Positions 35,036-44,547 of a stretch of DNA of 64,000 nucleotides are shown in pieces. The stretch lies in contig NZ_CP068439.1 in NCBI RefSeq assembly GCF_016757735.1, positions 744,001 to 808,000 on the forward strand, read 5' to 3'. The notes under the pieces are model-generated. The model searched no databases. It was not told the origin of the DNA and saw nothing but the letters and a program-made list of their open reading frames with translations. The translations under genes and the position numbers were made by a program. This stretch comes from Aequorivita iocasae (GTDB lineage: Bacteria; Bacteroidota; Bacteroidia; Flavobacteriales; Flavobacteriaceae). Position 1 is the first letter of the stretch. Each line of letters starts with the position of its first letter.

Positions 35036-36577
35036 ATGAAAATTAAAAATTTGTTGCCCATTACAGGTGCTATTTTCTTTATAATAATTGTATCCTCCTC
35101 TTGTGAGAAGGATATTTCTACTTTAGGCTCTGAAGTGTTGGGAACAGAAACACCAAATGGTATTTTAGACGATTCCCAAACTGTAATAGCATACAGTCGA
35201 AAACTTGGGCCCGTACAAAGCAACAGATTGCCTGCCTATCAATTGGGCGTTTATAACGATCCCGTTTTTGGAAAATCTACCGTTAGCCTCTTATCACAAT
35301 TAACCTTATCAGAAAACGATCCTATGTTTGGCGACAATGCCGAAGTAGACAGTGTTTTTGTGTATCTCCCTTATTTCAGTACAGCCACTACCGTAGATAG
35401 TGTAACCACATATGAATTGGATTCAATTTATGGAACTTCACCCATAAATATTACTATCTCTCCGTCAAATTATTTTTTAAGAGAATACGATCCCAATTCA
35501 GGTTTTGAAGAATTCCAAAACTATTATACCACCGAAGGCGAAACCTTTGAGCAATATTTGGATCCAGAGCTTACGGTGGTTGAAAATTTTATCCCCACCA
35601 AGAATGGATATATTCTTTATGAAGACACCGACGAGGAAATAGAATTACCCCCCGGGCTTCGGGTTAAGCTACCAATTGAATTCTTCCAAGAAAAAGTTAT
35701 TGATATGGAAGGAACACCAGAGCTTCGAAACAGCAACAATTTTAAAAATTTTGTAAGAGGCCTTTATTTTAAGGCAAGCTCAGTATCAAACAACGGCAGT
35801 CTATTCATTTTTGACCCCTCAAAAGCCTATATTACAATATTTTATAGCTTTGACAACGAAGACGAGCCCGATGAAAGAGAAAACGGAACCTACAGACTGA
35901 ATTTCAGCGGCATAAATGTAAACACCTTTGAAAACGAACTGCCCTCTCAAATTCAAAATGCCGTTGAAAATCCTAACATACAAACCGGTAATGAAAACCT
36001 CTATTTGCGCGGGGGCGATGGTATTATTTCTATTGTGGAACTTTTTGGAAAAGATGCTGACAACGATGGCGTGGCTGACGAGCTACAAACCCTTAGGGAC
36101 AAAAAATGGCTTATCAATGAGGCAAATCTAATCTTCTATGTCAACCAAGATTTAATGGTTGGCGGTGCTACAGAACCTGAAAGAATTGTAATTTATGACC
36201 TAAAAAACAGTAATGTGCTGGCAGATTATAATTTTGACACTACCAATGGACTGGAACCTATAGATGCATTGAACATCCATTACGGAAAATTACAACGAGG
36301 CAGTGATGGCAATGGCCAATATTATAAAATGAAAATCACCAATCACATTAGCAATCTTATTAATAAAGACAGCACCAATGTACCGTTGGGCATTGTAGTT
36401 TCACAAAATGTACTTACTAGAACTACATCTAAACTTCAAAACCCGATGGAGCCCAATATTGAACAAGTTCCTACCAGTAGTGTAGTTTCCCCCGAGGGAA
36501 CTATCCTGTATGGAAATGCGACCCAAAACCAAGAAAAAAGGTTAAAACTCCAGATTTATTATACTGAACCAAATTAA
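35036..36577 (+). CDS. DUF4270 family lipoprotein
   Basis: A 513-residue protein with a lipoprotein signal (IIIVSSSC, lipid Cys at C23). The mature part begins EKDISTLGSEVLG and continues with the beta-rich DUF4270 pattern, including AYQLGVYNDPVFGKSTVSLLSQL and EVDSVFVYLPYFS. A CBM-like block with INEANLIFYVNQDLMVGGATEPERIVIYDLKN is near residue 360. The family is Bacteroidota-specific and of unknown function, located in the outer membrane. It ends 9 bp before glmS, so the two are probably cotranscribed. Confidence 0.88.
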   Translation: MKIKNLLPITGAIFFIIIVSSSCEKDISTLGSEVLGTETPNGILDDSQTVIAYSRKLGPVQSNRLPAYQLGVYNDPVFGKSTVSLLSQLTLSENDPMFGDNAEVDSVFVYLPYFSTATTVDSVTTYELDSIYGTSPINITISPSNYFLREYDPNSGFEEFQNYYTTEGETFEQYLDPELTVVENFIPTKNGYILYEDTDEEIELPPGLRVKLPIEFFQEKVIDMEGTPELRNSNNFKNFVRGLYFKASSVSNNGSLFIFDPSKAYITIFYSFDNEDEPDERENGTYRLNFSGINVNTFENELPSQIQNAVENPNIQTGNENLYLRGGDGIISIVELFGKDADNDGVADELQTLRDKKWLINEANLIFYVNQDLMVGGATEPERIVIYDLKNSNVLADYNFDTTNGLEPIDALNIHYGKLQRGSDGNGQYYKMKITNHISNLINKDSTNVPLGIVVSQNVLTRTTSKLQNPMEPNIEQVPTSSVVSPEGTILYGNATQNQEKRLKLQIYYTEPN

Positions 36578-36586
36578 AACCCGCTT

Positions 36587-38434
36587 ATGTGTGGAATTGT
36601 AGGCTATATAGGCAAAAGAGAGGCATATCCCATCATACTAAATGGATTGAAACGTTTAGAATACAGAGGCTATGACAGTGCAGGAATCGCGCTTTTTGAT
36701 GGAACCGATATTCAACTTTGTAAGACAAAAGGAAAGGTAGCCAGTTTAGAGGAAAAAGCCGAAAATGAAATTTCACGCAAAGGCAACCTCGGTATTGGCC
36801 ATACCCGTTGGGCCACACACGGGGTTCCAAATGATGTAAACAGCCACCCACATTATTCCAATAGCGGTGATCTGGTTATAATCCACAATGGAATTATCGA
36901 AAACTATGATTCCTTAAAAAAGGAATTAAAAAAAAGAGGCTATACCTTCACTTCAGATACTGATACCGAAGTTTTGGTAAACCTTATTGAGGATATCCAA
37001 AAAAACGAAAATGTAAAACTTGGAAAAGCTGTACAGATTGCATTAAATCAAGTTGTAGGCGCCTACGCAATTGCACTTTTTGACAGAAAAAAACCCGACG
37101 AAATTGTAGTTGCTAAACTGGGCAGCCCCTTGGCCATTGGTATTGGCGAAGACGAATTTTTTGTGGCCAGTGATGCTTCCCCATTTATTGAATTCACTAA
37201 CAACGCCATCTATCTTGAAGATGAGGAAATGGCTATCATCCGTCTTGGCCGCGATGTAAAAGTCAGAAAAATAAAGGACGATAAATTAGTTGCACCCTAC
37301 GTTCAAGAGCTTCAAATGAATCTTGAACAAATTGAAAAAGGAGGCTACGACCATTTTATGCTGAAGGAAATATACGAACAGCCTTCGGTAATAAAAGACA
37401 CCTACCGCGGACGCTTACTGGCAGAAAAAGGCATCGTAAAACTTGGCGGACTTGAGGACTATATTGAAAAATTCATCAACGCAGACCGCATTATTATTGT
37501 AGCCTGTGGAACTTCGTGGCATGCCGGTTTGGTGGCCGAATATATTTTTGAGGATTTGGTGCGCATTCCCGTAGAAGTTGAATACGCCTCCGAATTCCGT
37601 TACAGAAATCCTGTTATTTCAGAGAAAGATGTAGTTATCGCCATTTCACAAAGTGGTGAAACCGCAGATACACTTGCAGCAATAAAGCTTGCAAAATCAA
37701 AAGGCGCGTTTGTTTATGGCGTTTGCAATGTTGTGGGATCTACCATTTCAAGGGAAACACACAGCGGTACCTATACCCATGCCGGCCCAGAAATTGGCGT
37801 AGCTTCCACGAAAGCATTTACCACACAAATTACAGTTTTAGCGATGATCGCGCTGCGTTTGGCCAAAGCCAAAGGTACTATTAGCCAAAGCGATTTTATG
37901 CTCTATTTACGCGAGCTGGAACTTATCCCAAACCATGTAGAAGAAGCTTTAAAGACTGACGGCAAAATTGAAGAGATTTCTGCAGTATTTAAAGATGCCC
38001 GCAATTTCCTTTATTTAGGAAGAGGGTACAACTTTCCGGTAGCTTTGGAAGGCGCTCTGAAACTAAAAGAAATTTCATACATACACGCCGAAGGCTATCC
38101 CGCCGCCGAAATGAAACACGGTCCAATCGCTTTGATTGACGAGCAAATGCCCGTAGTGGTTATTGCTATAAAAAGCGACCATTACGATAAAGTAGTAAGT
38201 AATATCCAAGAAATTAAGGCTCGAAAAGGTAAAATTATTGCGGTCGTTTCCAAGGGAGATACTGCGGTTAGAGAACTGGCAGACTATGTAATGGAAGTGC
38301 CCCACACACCAGAAGCATTGTCGCCCTTGGTTACTACCATTCCGCTGCAATTACTTTCTTACCACATTGCCGTAATGCTTGGCAGAAATGTGGACCAGCC
38401 CCGCAACTTGGCAAAATCTGTAACAGTGGAATAA
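36587..38434 (+). CDS. glmS: Glutamine-fructose-6-phosphate aminotransferase (isomerising)
   Basis: A 615-residue enzyme that makes glucosamine-6-phosphate for peptidoglycan and LPS. The N-terminal class II glutaminase begins MCGIVGYIG with catalytic Cys2 and continues with GHTRWATHG and HNGIIENYD. The C-terminal half has two SIS domains: CGTSWHAGLVAEY, ISQSGETADTLAAI, ASTKAFTTQ, and the terminal QPRNLAKSVTVE loop with the catalytic Lys. The length is standard. It follows the DUF4270 gene by 9 bp. No glmS ribozyme is seen upstream, as expected outside Firmicutes. Confidence 0.98.
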   Translation: MCGIVGYIGKREAYPIILNGLKRLEYRGYDSAGIALFDGTDIQLCKTKGKVASLEEKAENEISRKGNLGIGHTRWATHGVPNDVNSHPHYSNSGDLVIIHNGIIENYDSLKKELKKRGYTFTSDTDTEVLVNLIEDIQKNENVKLGKAVQIALNQVVGAYAIALFDRKKPDEIVVAKLGSPLAIGIGEDEFFVASDASPFIEFTNNAIYLEDEEMAIIRLGRDVKVRKIKDDKLVAPYVQELQMNLEQIEKGGYDHFMLKEIYEQPSVIKDTYRGRLLAEKGIVKLGGLEDYIEKFINADRIIIVACGTSWHAGLVAEYIFEDLVRIPVEVEYASEFRYRNPVISEKDVVIAISQSGETADTLAAIKLAKSKGAFVYGVCNVVGSTISRETHSGTYTHAGPEIGVASTKAFTTQITVLAMIALRLAKAKGTISQSDFMLYLRELELIPNHVEEALKTDGKIEEISAVFKDARNFLYLGRGYNFPVALEGALKLKEISYIHAEGYPAAEMKHGPIALIDEQMPVVVIAIKSDHYDKVVSNIQEIKARKGKIIAVVSKGDTAVRELADYVMEVPHTPEALSPLVTTIPLQLLSYHIAVMLGRNVDQPRNLAKSVTVE

Positions 38435-38437
38435 ATT

Positions 38438-38620
38438 TTAATTTAAACAATTTTCTTTATTCCGCTTTGCGAAATTTACAAGAAGTCCTTGTACAATTGA
38501 ATAAGCAAGTAAAATCCCAAAAAAAGAATATTCCACATTGGCATGGCCTTTGAATAATAGAGTCGTACCAATTAAGAGTGCTGCCCAGATAAGGGCGTTT
38601 ATTATAATAATTTTTTTCAT
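38438..38620 (-). CDS. Small two-helix membrane protein
   Basis: A 60-residue protein with two hydrophobic segments (about 3-24 and 31-50) separated by a short polar turn (KGHANVEYS), and a charged C-terminus (KRNKENCLN). It resembles small membrane proteins found across Flavobacteriaceae without known role. It converges on glmS with a 3-bp gap. The hydrophobic pattern and clean ATG support coding; function unknown. Confidence 0.6.
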   Translation of the reverse strand: MKKIIIINALIWAALLIGTTLLFKGHANVEYSFFGILLAYSIVQGLLVNFAKRNKENCLN

Positions 38621-38756
38621 TTTCCCAAATTTAATGTAATGGCCTGATTATACTTCTTCGGTTAGTGCCCAAATTTTAATTGCCATTTCCTATCTTATTG
38701 GTAAATCTTTTGAGCAAATTGTTACAAAATTCTTTTCAGTAGTTTAAATTTAAACT

Positions 38757-39476
38757 ATGAAAGTAATTAATCTCATTTCGGGACCACGAAATCTTTCCAC
38801 GGCGCTTATGTATTCTTTTGCGCAACGTGAAGATATGACGGTTTTGGACGAACCTTTTTATGGATTTTATCTGAAAAACGCTTTGTTGGAAAACGAACAT
38901 CCCGCGCAAAAGGAAATTCTTCATACCATGGAATTGAGTGAAGAAAGAATAGTTGAAAACATCAATTTACTTTCAAACCAGAAAAACGTTTTCGTAAAAG
39001 GAATGGCGCACCACTATTTGACCGATTCGCCTAAATTTATTTTGAATTGGAAAAATGTGATTTTAATTCGTCATCCAAAAAAATTGATTGCCTCTTTTTC
39101 CAAAGTAATCCACTCGCCAACTTTGAAAGATATCGGCATCAAAAAAGCTTCGGAACTTTTTTTATTTCTGAAGAAAAACGGAAAAACCCCAATCGTAATC
39201 GATAGCGACGAGCTTTTGAAAAATCCCGAAGCCTATCTCAAAAAACTATGTGATTTGCTAAACATTCCATTTTCGGAAAAAATGCTAAGTTGGGAAAAAG
39301 GCGGGATTCCGGAAGATGGCATTTGGGCAAAACATTGGTACGGAAACGTTCACAATTCCGAAGGATTTGCCGTGCAAAAAAGCAGTTCACAACCTTGTCC
39401 AAAACATTTGGCACCTTTGCTGAAAGAAGCGTTGCCTTACTACGAAACTTTGAAAAATAATATTTTAAGTAATTGA
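38757..39476 (+). CDS. Sulfotransferase-family protein
   Basis: A 239-residue P-loop protein of the PAPS-sulfotransferase superfamily. The 5'-phosphosulfate loop is INLISGPRNLSTALMYSF (4-21), and the 3'-phosphate-binding segment is VILIRHPKKLIASFSK (about 101-116), with the conserved Arg-His-Pro. LDEPFYGFYL follows the loop. In Flavobacteriaceae this gene is commonly paired with the class IV aminotransferase that follows 53 bp downstream. The acceptor substrate is unknown. Confidence 0.85.
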   Translation: MKVINLISGPRNLSTALMYSFAQREDMTVLDEPFYGFYLKNALLENEHPAQKEILHTMELSEERIVENINLLSNQKNVFVKGMAHHYLTDSPKFILNWKNVILIRHPKKLIASFSKVIHSPTLKDIGIKKASELFLFLKKNGKTPIVIDSDELLKNPEAYLKKLCDLLNIPFSEKMLSWEKGGIPEDGIWAKHWYGNVHNSEGFAVQKSSSQPCPKHLAPLLKEALPYYETLKNNILSN

Positions 39477-39495
39477 AGTTTTAATATAGAAACTC

Positions 39496-39523
39496 CATAA
39501 CTCATAACTCATAACTCATAACT
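39496..39523. repeat. Four tandem copies of CATAACT
   Basis: Four exact 7-nt units in a row, ending 6 bp before the aminotransferase start codon. The tract is in the 5' leader; unit number could vary by slippage. Confidence 0.9.
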
Positions 39524-39529
39524 AAAATA

Positions 39530-40423
39530 ATGCTTCAAAAATCCAACCCCAAGAACGACAACATTCAAGTATTTATAAAAGACAAACTATATCCGCGAAG
39601 CGAAGCAAAAGTTTCGGTTTTTGACAGCTCAGTACAGGGCGGCGATGCCGTTTGGGAAGGGTTGCGCGTGTATCCCGAAGGTGTGGTTTGCTTGGACAAA
39701 CACTTAACCCGCTTACAGGAATCTGCCAAAACATTAATGTTTGCAGACATTCCTTCGAAAGAATTCGTCAAAAAAGCTATAAAAGAAACGCTCGAGGCAA
39801 ATGGAATGAATGACGACACACACATCCGTTTGACTTTGACGCGTGGGGAAAAAATAACCAGCGGCATGGACCCAAGGTTAAACCAAAATGGCTCCTGCCT
39901 CATTGTTTTGGCAGAATGGAAACCGTTGGTGTACGATAATGATCACGGCATAAAAGTAATCAGCACGAGCCAGCGTCGAAACTCTCCGCAGTTTTTGGAC
40001 AGTAAAATACACCACAACAATTTGCTCAATAATATTATCGCGAAAATACAGGCAAACGTCGCTGGAAAAGATGCCGGTTTAATGCTTGACGATCGCGGTT
40101 TTATTGCAGAACTGAATGGAAGCAATCTTTTTATGGTGAAAAACGGAAAGGTGTTTACCCCTTTTGGTCACGCTTGCTTGCCCGGAATCACTCGAAATTC
40201 CGTGATTGAAATGTGCAAAAAGCACAACATTGAAATCATTGAAGCAGACATCACCCTTTCACAATTCTACAATGCCGATGGCGTTTTCGCAACGGGAACT
40301 ATGGGCGAACTTACGCCCGTTGTTGAAATTGACGGGCGCAGCATTTCCAAAGATGATTTGCTTCAGAAAAAAATTATTACACTTTTCGGGAAAGAAGTTA
40401 GAGGTTTATGTGAAAAGCTTTAA
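39530..40423 (+). CDS. Class IV PLP aminotransferase (branched-chain/4-amino-4-deoxychorismate lyase-like)
   Basis: A 297-residue fold-type IV enzyme. The visible blocks are VFDSSVQGGDAVWEGLRVYPEGVVCLDKHLTRLQESAKTL at the N-terminal domain, the Arg in HIRLTLTRGEK, the PLP lysine in LDSKIHHNNLLNNI (about 160), GFIAELNGSNLFMVKNGKVFTP, GITRNSVIEMCKKH and FATGTMGELTPVVEIDGR. IlvE-type enzymes finish valine, leucine and isoleucine synthesis, but this branch in Flavobacteriaceae may use other substrates. A tandem CATAACT repeat is directly upstream. Confidence 0.9.
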   Translation: MLQKSNPKNDNIQVFIKDKLYPRSEAKVSVFDSSVQGGDAVWEGLRVYPEGVVCLDKHLTRLQESAKTLMFADIPSKEFVKKAIKETLEANGMNDDTHIRLTLTRGEKITSGMDPRLNQNGSCLIVLAEWKPLVYDNDHGIKVISTSQRRNSPQFLDSKIHHNNLLNNIIAKIQANVAGKDAGLMLDDRGFIAELNGSNLFMVKNGKVFTPFGHACLPGITRNSVIEMCKKHNIEIIEADITLSQFYNADGVFATGTMGELTPVVEIDGRSISKDDLLQKKIITLFGKEVRGLCEKL

Positions 40424-40497
40424 TTAATAAGAGTTAAGGGGATATATAAGTTGTTATTGCTTTTCCATAATAACATCAAATTTTTTAAAGATTTCCA

Positions 40498-40529
40498 TTG
40501 CAAATTTCATTCAGAAAAAACTATCTTTG
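40498..40529 (+). promoter_or_regulatory. atpD promoter
   Basis: TTG at 40498-40500, a 21-nt spacer and TATCTTTG at 40522-40529 match the Bacteroidota housekeeping consensus TTG-N17-23-TAnnTTTG. The leader of about 55 nt contains a GGGTG/CACCC hairpin. Confidence 0.75.
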
Positions 40530-40575
40530 CACCGTTCAAAACAGGGGTGGTATTTTCACCCTTAGATAACTATAA

Positions 40576-42096
<1,521 letters not shown>

Positions 42097-42111
42097 AATA
42101 GTAATTAGAAG

Positions 42112-42168
42112 TTAGTATTGAGTATTTAGACTTTTACTCAATACTAATTTCTCAATACTCAATACTAA
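42112..42168 (+). promoter_or_regulatory. Inverted repeat with two alternative right arms between atpD and atpC
   Basis: The left arm TTAGTATTGAGTATT (42112-42126) can pair over 13 nt with 42135-42147 or over all 15 nt with 42154-42168. The two hairpins exclude each other and the second one ends 4 nt before the atpC start codon. No T run follows, so it is not a plain terminator. Confidence 0.6.
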
Positions 42169-42172
42169 AAAT

Positions 42173-42448
42173 ATGTACTTAGAAATAGTAACCCCAGAAG
42201 CGTCCTTAGTGGCCGGAGAAGTTGAGAGCATCACCGTTCCCGGTGTGGAAGGAGAATTCCAAATGCTGAACAACCACGCTCCTATTGTTTCCGTTTTGCA
42301 GGAAGGAAAAGTGAAATTTAAAGGAAATCCAACCATTGCGGAAGGTTTTCAAAAGAAATTTACGCAGGAAGACGGCAAATGGGTACTGCAAATTTCTGGC
42401 GGCACTGTCGAATGTAACAACAATCGTGTGATGGTTTTGGCTGACTAA
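42173..42448 (+). CDS. atpC: ATP synthase F1 subunit epsilon, short form
   Basis: A 91-residue protein corresponding to the N-terminal beta-sandwich domain of the epsilon subunit (YLEIVTPEASLVAGEVESITVPGVEGEFQMLNNHAPIVSVLQEG). The C-terminal two-helix domain, which inhibits ATP hydrolysis in many bacteria, is absent; the usual length is about 130-140. Short epsilon subunits are common in Bacteroidota. It lies 76 bp after atpD, and the gap holds the inverted repeat that could alter its translation. Confidence 0.95.
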   Translation: MYLEIVTPEASLVAGEVESITVPGVEGEFQMLNNHAPIVSVLQEGKVKFKGNPTIAEGFQKKFTQEDGKWVLQISGGTVECNNNRVMVLAD

Positions 42449-42473
42449 TCAGCTGAAAATTCCAAATAATATA

Positions 42474-42510
42474 AAATCCCAAATTCCATAAATAGGAGTT
42501 TGGGATTTTT
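42474..42510 (+). terminator. Rho-independent terminator after atpC
   Basis: AAATCCCAAA and TTTGGGATTT form a 10-bp stem around a 15-nt loop, followed by further T residues. It closes the atpD-atpC unit. Confidence 0.85.
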
Positions 42511-42571
42511 TTGTTTTCTTTAAACCCTTAAAGTTATATTAACATTGACCCAAACAATTCCCTGAGATTTG

Positions 42572-42579
42572 TAAATTTG
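42572..42579 (+). promoter_or_regulatory. -7 element of the cupin/JmjC gene promoter
   Basis: TAAATTTG matches TAnnTTTG exactly, 16 nt before the start codon at 42596. A TTG at 42545-42547 is 24 nt upstream, at the long end of the usual spacing. Confidence 0.5.
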
Positions 42580-42595
42580 CCAGTTCAGGAAAATT

Positions 42596-43450
42596 ATGCA
42601 ACTACAGCAAATAGATAGGGTAAAAACCATTACCAAAGAAGATTTTCTAAAAAATTACTTTAAGCCTCAAAAACCCGTTGTAATTGAAAGGTTTATTGAG
42701 GACTGGCCTGCATTTTCAAAATGGAATCTAGATTATATGGCCAATGTGGCCGGCGATAAAACGGTTCCACTTTACGACAACCGCCCGGTGAGCCACAAAG
42801 ACGGGTTTAATGAACCCCACGCCAAAATGAGAATGCGTGATTATGTGGAATTGCTTAAAACCGAGCCCACGAAGTACCGTATCTTTCTTTGGAATATTTT
42901 AAAGGAGGTTCCGCAGCTTCAAAAAGATTTTGAGTATCCGGATTTTGGGCTGAAACTTATGAAAGGCCTGCCCATGCTTTTCTTCGGCGGAAAGGATTCA
43001 TACACGTTTATGCATTACGATATCGATTTGGCAAACATTTTTCATTTCCACTTCGAAGGAAAAAAAGAAGTGATCCTTTTTGACCAAAAACAGAACGATT
43101 ACCTCTACAAAATTCCGCATTCATTGATTACTCGAGAAGATATTGACTTTCATAATCCAGATTATGAAAAATGGCCGGCGTTGAAAAAAGCGGAAGGTTA
43201 TATTGCCAACTTGGAACATGGAAACGTGCTGTATATGCCCGAAGGTTATTGGCACTATATGCGTTACATGACTCCTGGTTTTTCAATGAGCTTACGCGCC
43301 ATTCCGAGAAATCCAAAGAACTTGGCTAAAGCTGTTTATAACATAGCCTTTATGCGCTATTTCGATCAATTGATGCGAAAACTGAAAGGCCAAAAATGGA
43401 TCGATTGGAAGAATAAACAGGCAATTCTTCGAACCCATAAAGCGCTTTGA
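42596..43450 (+). CDS. Cupin-like JmjC-type Fe(II)/2-oxoglutarate oxygenase
   Basis: A 284-residue protein of the cupin_8/JmjC group. The iron ligands appear as H140 and D142 in FMHYDID and the distal H220 in MPEGYWHYM. KKEVILFDQ supplies the conserved strand and Lys after the first motif, and KPVVIERFIEDWPAFSKW is the typical N-terminal opening of the family. Such proteins hydroxylate protein side chains or act on small substrates; the target is unknown. It is a single gene with its own promoter and is followed by an outer-membrane barrel. Confidence 0.88.
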   Translation: MQLQQIDRVKTITKEDFLKNYFKPQKPVVIERFIEDWPAFSKWNLDYMANVAGDKTVPLYDNRPVSHKDGFNEPHAKMRMRDYVELLKTEPTKYRIFLWNILKEVPQLQKDFEYPDFGLKLMKGLPMLFFGGKDSYTFMHYDIDLANIFHFHFEGKKEVILFDQKQNDYLYKIPHSLITREDIDFHNPDYEKWPALKKAEGYIANLEHGNVLYMPEGYWHYMRYMTPGFSMSLRAIPRNPKNLAKAVYNIAFMRYFDQLMRKLKGQKWIDWKNKQAILRTHKAL

Positions 43451-43490
43451 TTTCTTAAGAATTCAGTATCTTTCCTTTAATTTTTCAAAA

Positions 43491-44006
43491 ATGAAAGTCT
43501 TCGTAACAGTTTTTGCGCTTCTTTGTTTTCAGCTAACTTTTTCACAAGCATATTCGGGTCAGGGAGACGTTAAATTTCAGATTGGTGCCAATTTTCAAAA
43601 TAACGGCACCGGCATTATGGGAAGCCTTGATTTTGGTGTAGGCGAAAATATTTCGCTCGGCGTGGCCTCTTCCTATCTTTTGGGAATTGATAAAATTACA
43701 AATGCAGATGGCGAAGAAGAGCCGTTTGCAAAATTTGAGGATCGCTTTGATTTTCGGGCTCGCTTCAATGCAAACCTTGGTAGCGTGATAAATGTAGATG
43801 AAAACTTTGATGTCTATCCCGGACTTTACGCAAGTCTCAAAAACTTCGGCGGCCATTTGGGCGCACGGTATTTCTTTACTAGTGGCTTTGGGATTTTTAC
43901 TGAAGTAAGTGTTCCCATTTCAAAATACAATACCGATGCGTTAAGTCCTGCGGAAAAGCTTCATAATCAGGTTTCGGTGAATATTGGGGCTTCGTTTAAT
44001 ATTTAA
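43491..44006 (+). CDS. Small outer-membrane beta-barrel protein
   Basis: A 171-residue protein with a signal peptide (1-18, ending LTFSQ) and about eight predicted amphipathic strands, such as QGDVKFQIGANFQ, NISLGVASSYLLGI, FDFRARFNANLG and FGGHLGARYFFTSGFGIFTEVSVPI. It ends with a hydrophobic strand, VSVNIGASFNI. It may belong to the Flavobacteriia family DUF6646, but I am not sure. It would be a small eight-stranded barrel in the outer membrane, function unknown. It converges on recX with a 4-bp gap. Confidence 0.75.
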   Translation: MKVFVTVFALLCFQLTFSQAYSGQGDVKFQIGANFQNNGTGIMGSLDFGVGENISLGVASSYLLGIDKITNADGEEEPFAKFEDRFDFRARFNANLGSVINVDENFDVYPGLYASLKNFGGHLGARYFFTSGFGIFTEVSVPISKYNTDALSPAEKLHNQVSVNIGASFNI

Positions 44007-44010
44007 AAAT

Positions 44011-44535
44011 CTATTTGGAAATCTCTCCCACTTTTCCGTACACCAACTCCGGTTCCCACCCGCGATAAAAAAGATAATCGGCCAGCTTTTTTCGCTTTTT
44101 CTGAAGATTTTTTTCCGCATTCAACTGTTGCAACCGCTTTTCTGCCAAAGCTTCAAAAATTTTGTAATATTCTGAATCCGGTATTTCCCTTAGGGCAATC
44201 TGAATGTTGTATTTTGATATTTCGCGCCGCTTTAATTCATTCACGATCCTATTTCTTCCCCACTTTTTGGTTCTAAATTTTCCCCGTGCAAAAGCTTGTG
44301 CAAAGCGCGTTTCATTTAAAAAATTGTTTCGTAATAAATGATCAATTATTTGGTCTACAGCTTCCGGAATCATCCGCATTTCATACAGTTTTTGATTCAC
44401 TTCTTTATGGCAACGTTCCTGATAGGTACAATAGCGTTCCATTCGCTTGGTAGCTTCCTCAACGGTGTATGTTTTGTGTGTGTTCAAACTGGAAGTAAAA
44501 CTAACAAAAAAACCCCTTCCGAAGTAAGTCTTCAA
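44011..44535 (-). CDS. recX: Regulatory protein RecX
   Basis: A 174-residue protein of three-helix repeats that bind and limit the RecA filament. Characteristic blocks are TVEEATKRMERYCTYQERCHKEVNQKLYEM, AVDQIIDHLLRNNFLNETRFAQAFARGKFRTKKWGRNRIVNELKRREIS and ADYLFYRGWEPELVYGKV. The ATG at 44535 lies inside the terminator of rng; a TTG at 44487 (starting LNTHKTYTVEEA) is closer to the start of homologues and is a good alternative. recA is not in the window. Confidence 0.9.
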   Translation of the reverse strand: MKTYFGRGFFVSFTSSLNTHKTYTVEEATKRMERYCTYQERCHKEVNQKLYEMRMIPEAVDQIIDHLLRNNFLNETRFAQAFARGKFRTKKWGRNRIVNELKRREISKYNIQIALREIPDSEYYKIFEALAEKRLQQLNAEKNLQKKRKKLADYLFYRGWEPELVYGKVGEISK

Positions 44536-44545
44536 AAGGGGTTTT
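44505..44545 (-). terminator. Rho-independent terminator after rng
   Basis: On the minus strand AAAACCCCTT pairs with AAGGGGTTTT, extended by GAAG/CTTC inside, and a run of T follows. It begins 3 nt after the rng stop and overlaps the first codons assigned to recX from the ATG. Confidence 0.85.
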
Positions 44546-44547
44546 GG

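Noticed and set aside
36578-36586. glmS ribozyme
   Set aside because: Only 9 bp separate the upstream gene from glmS, so there is no room for the ribozyme.
39496-39523. CRISPR-like array
   Set aside because: The units are 7 nt with no spacers and no cas genes are in the window.
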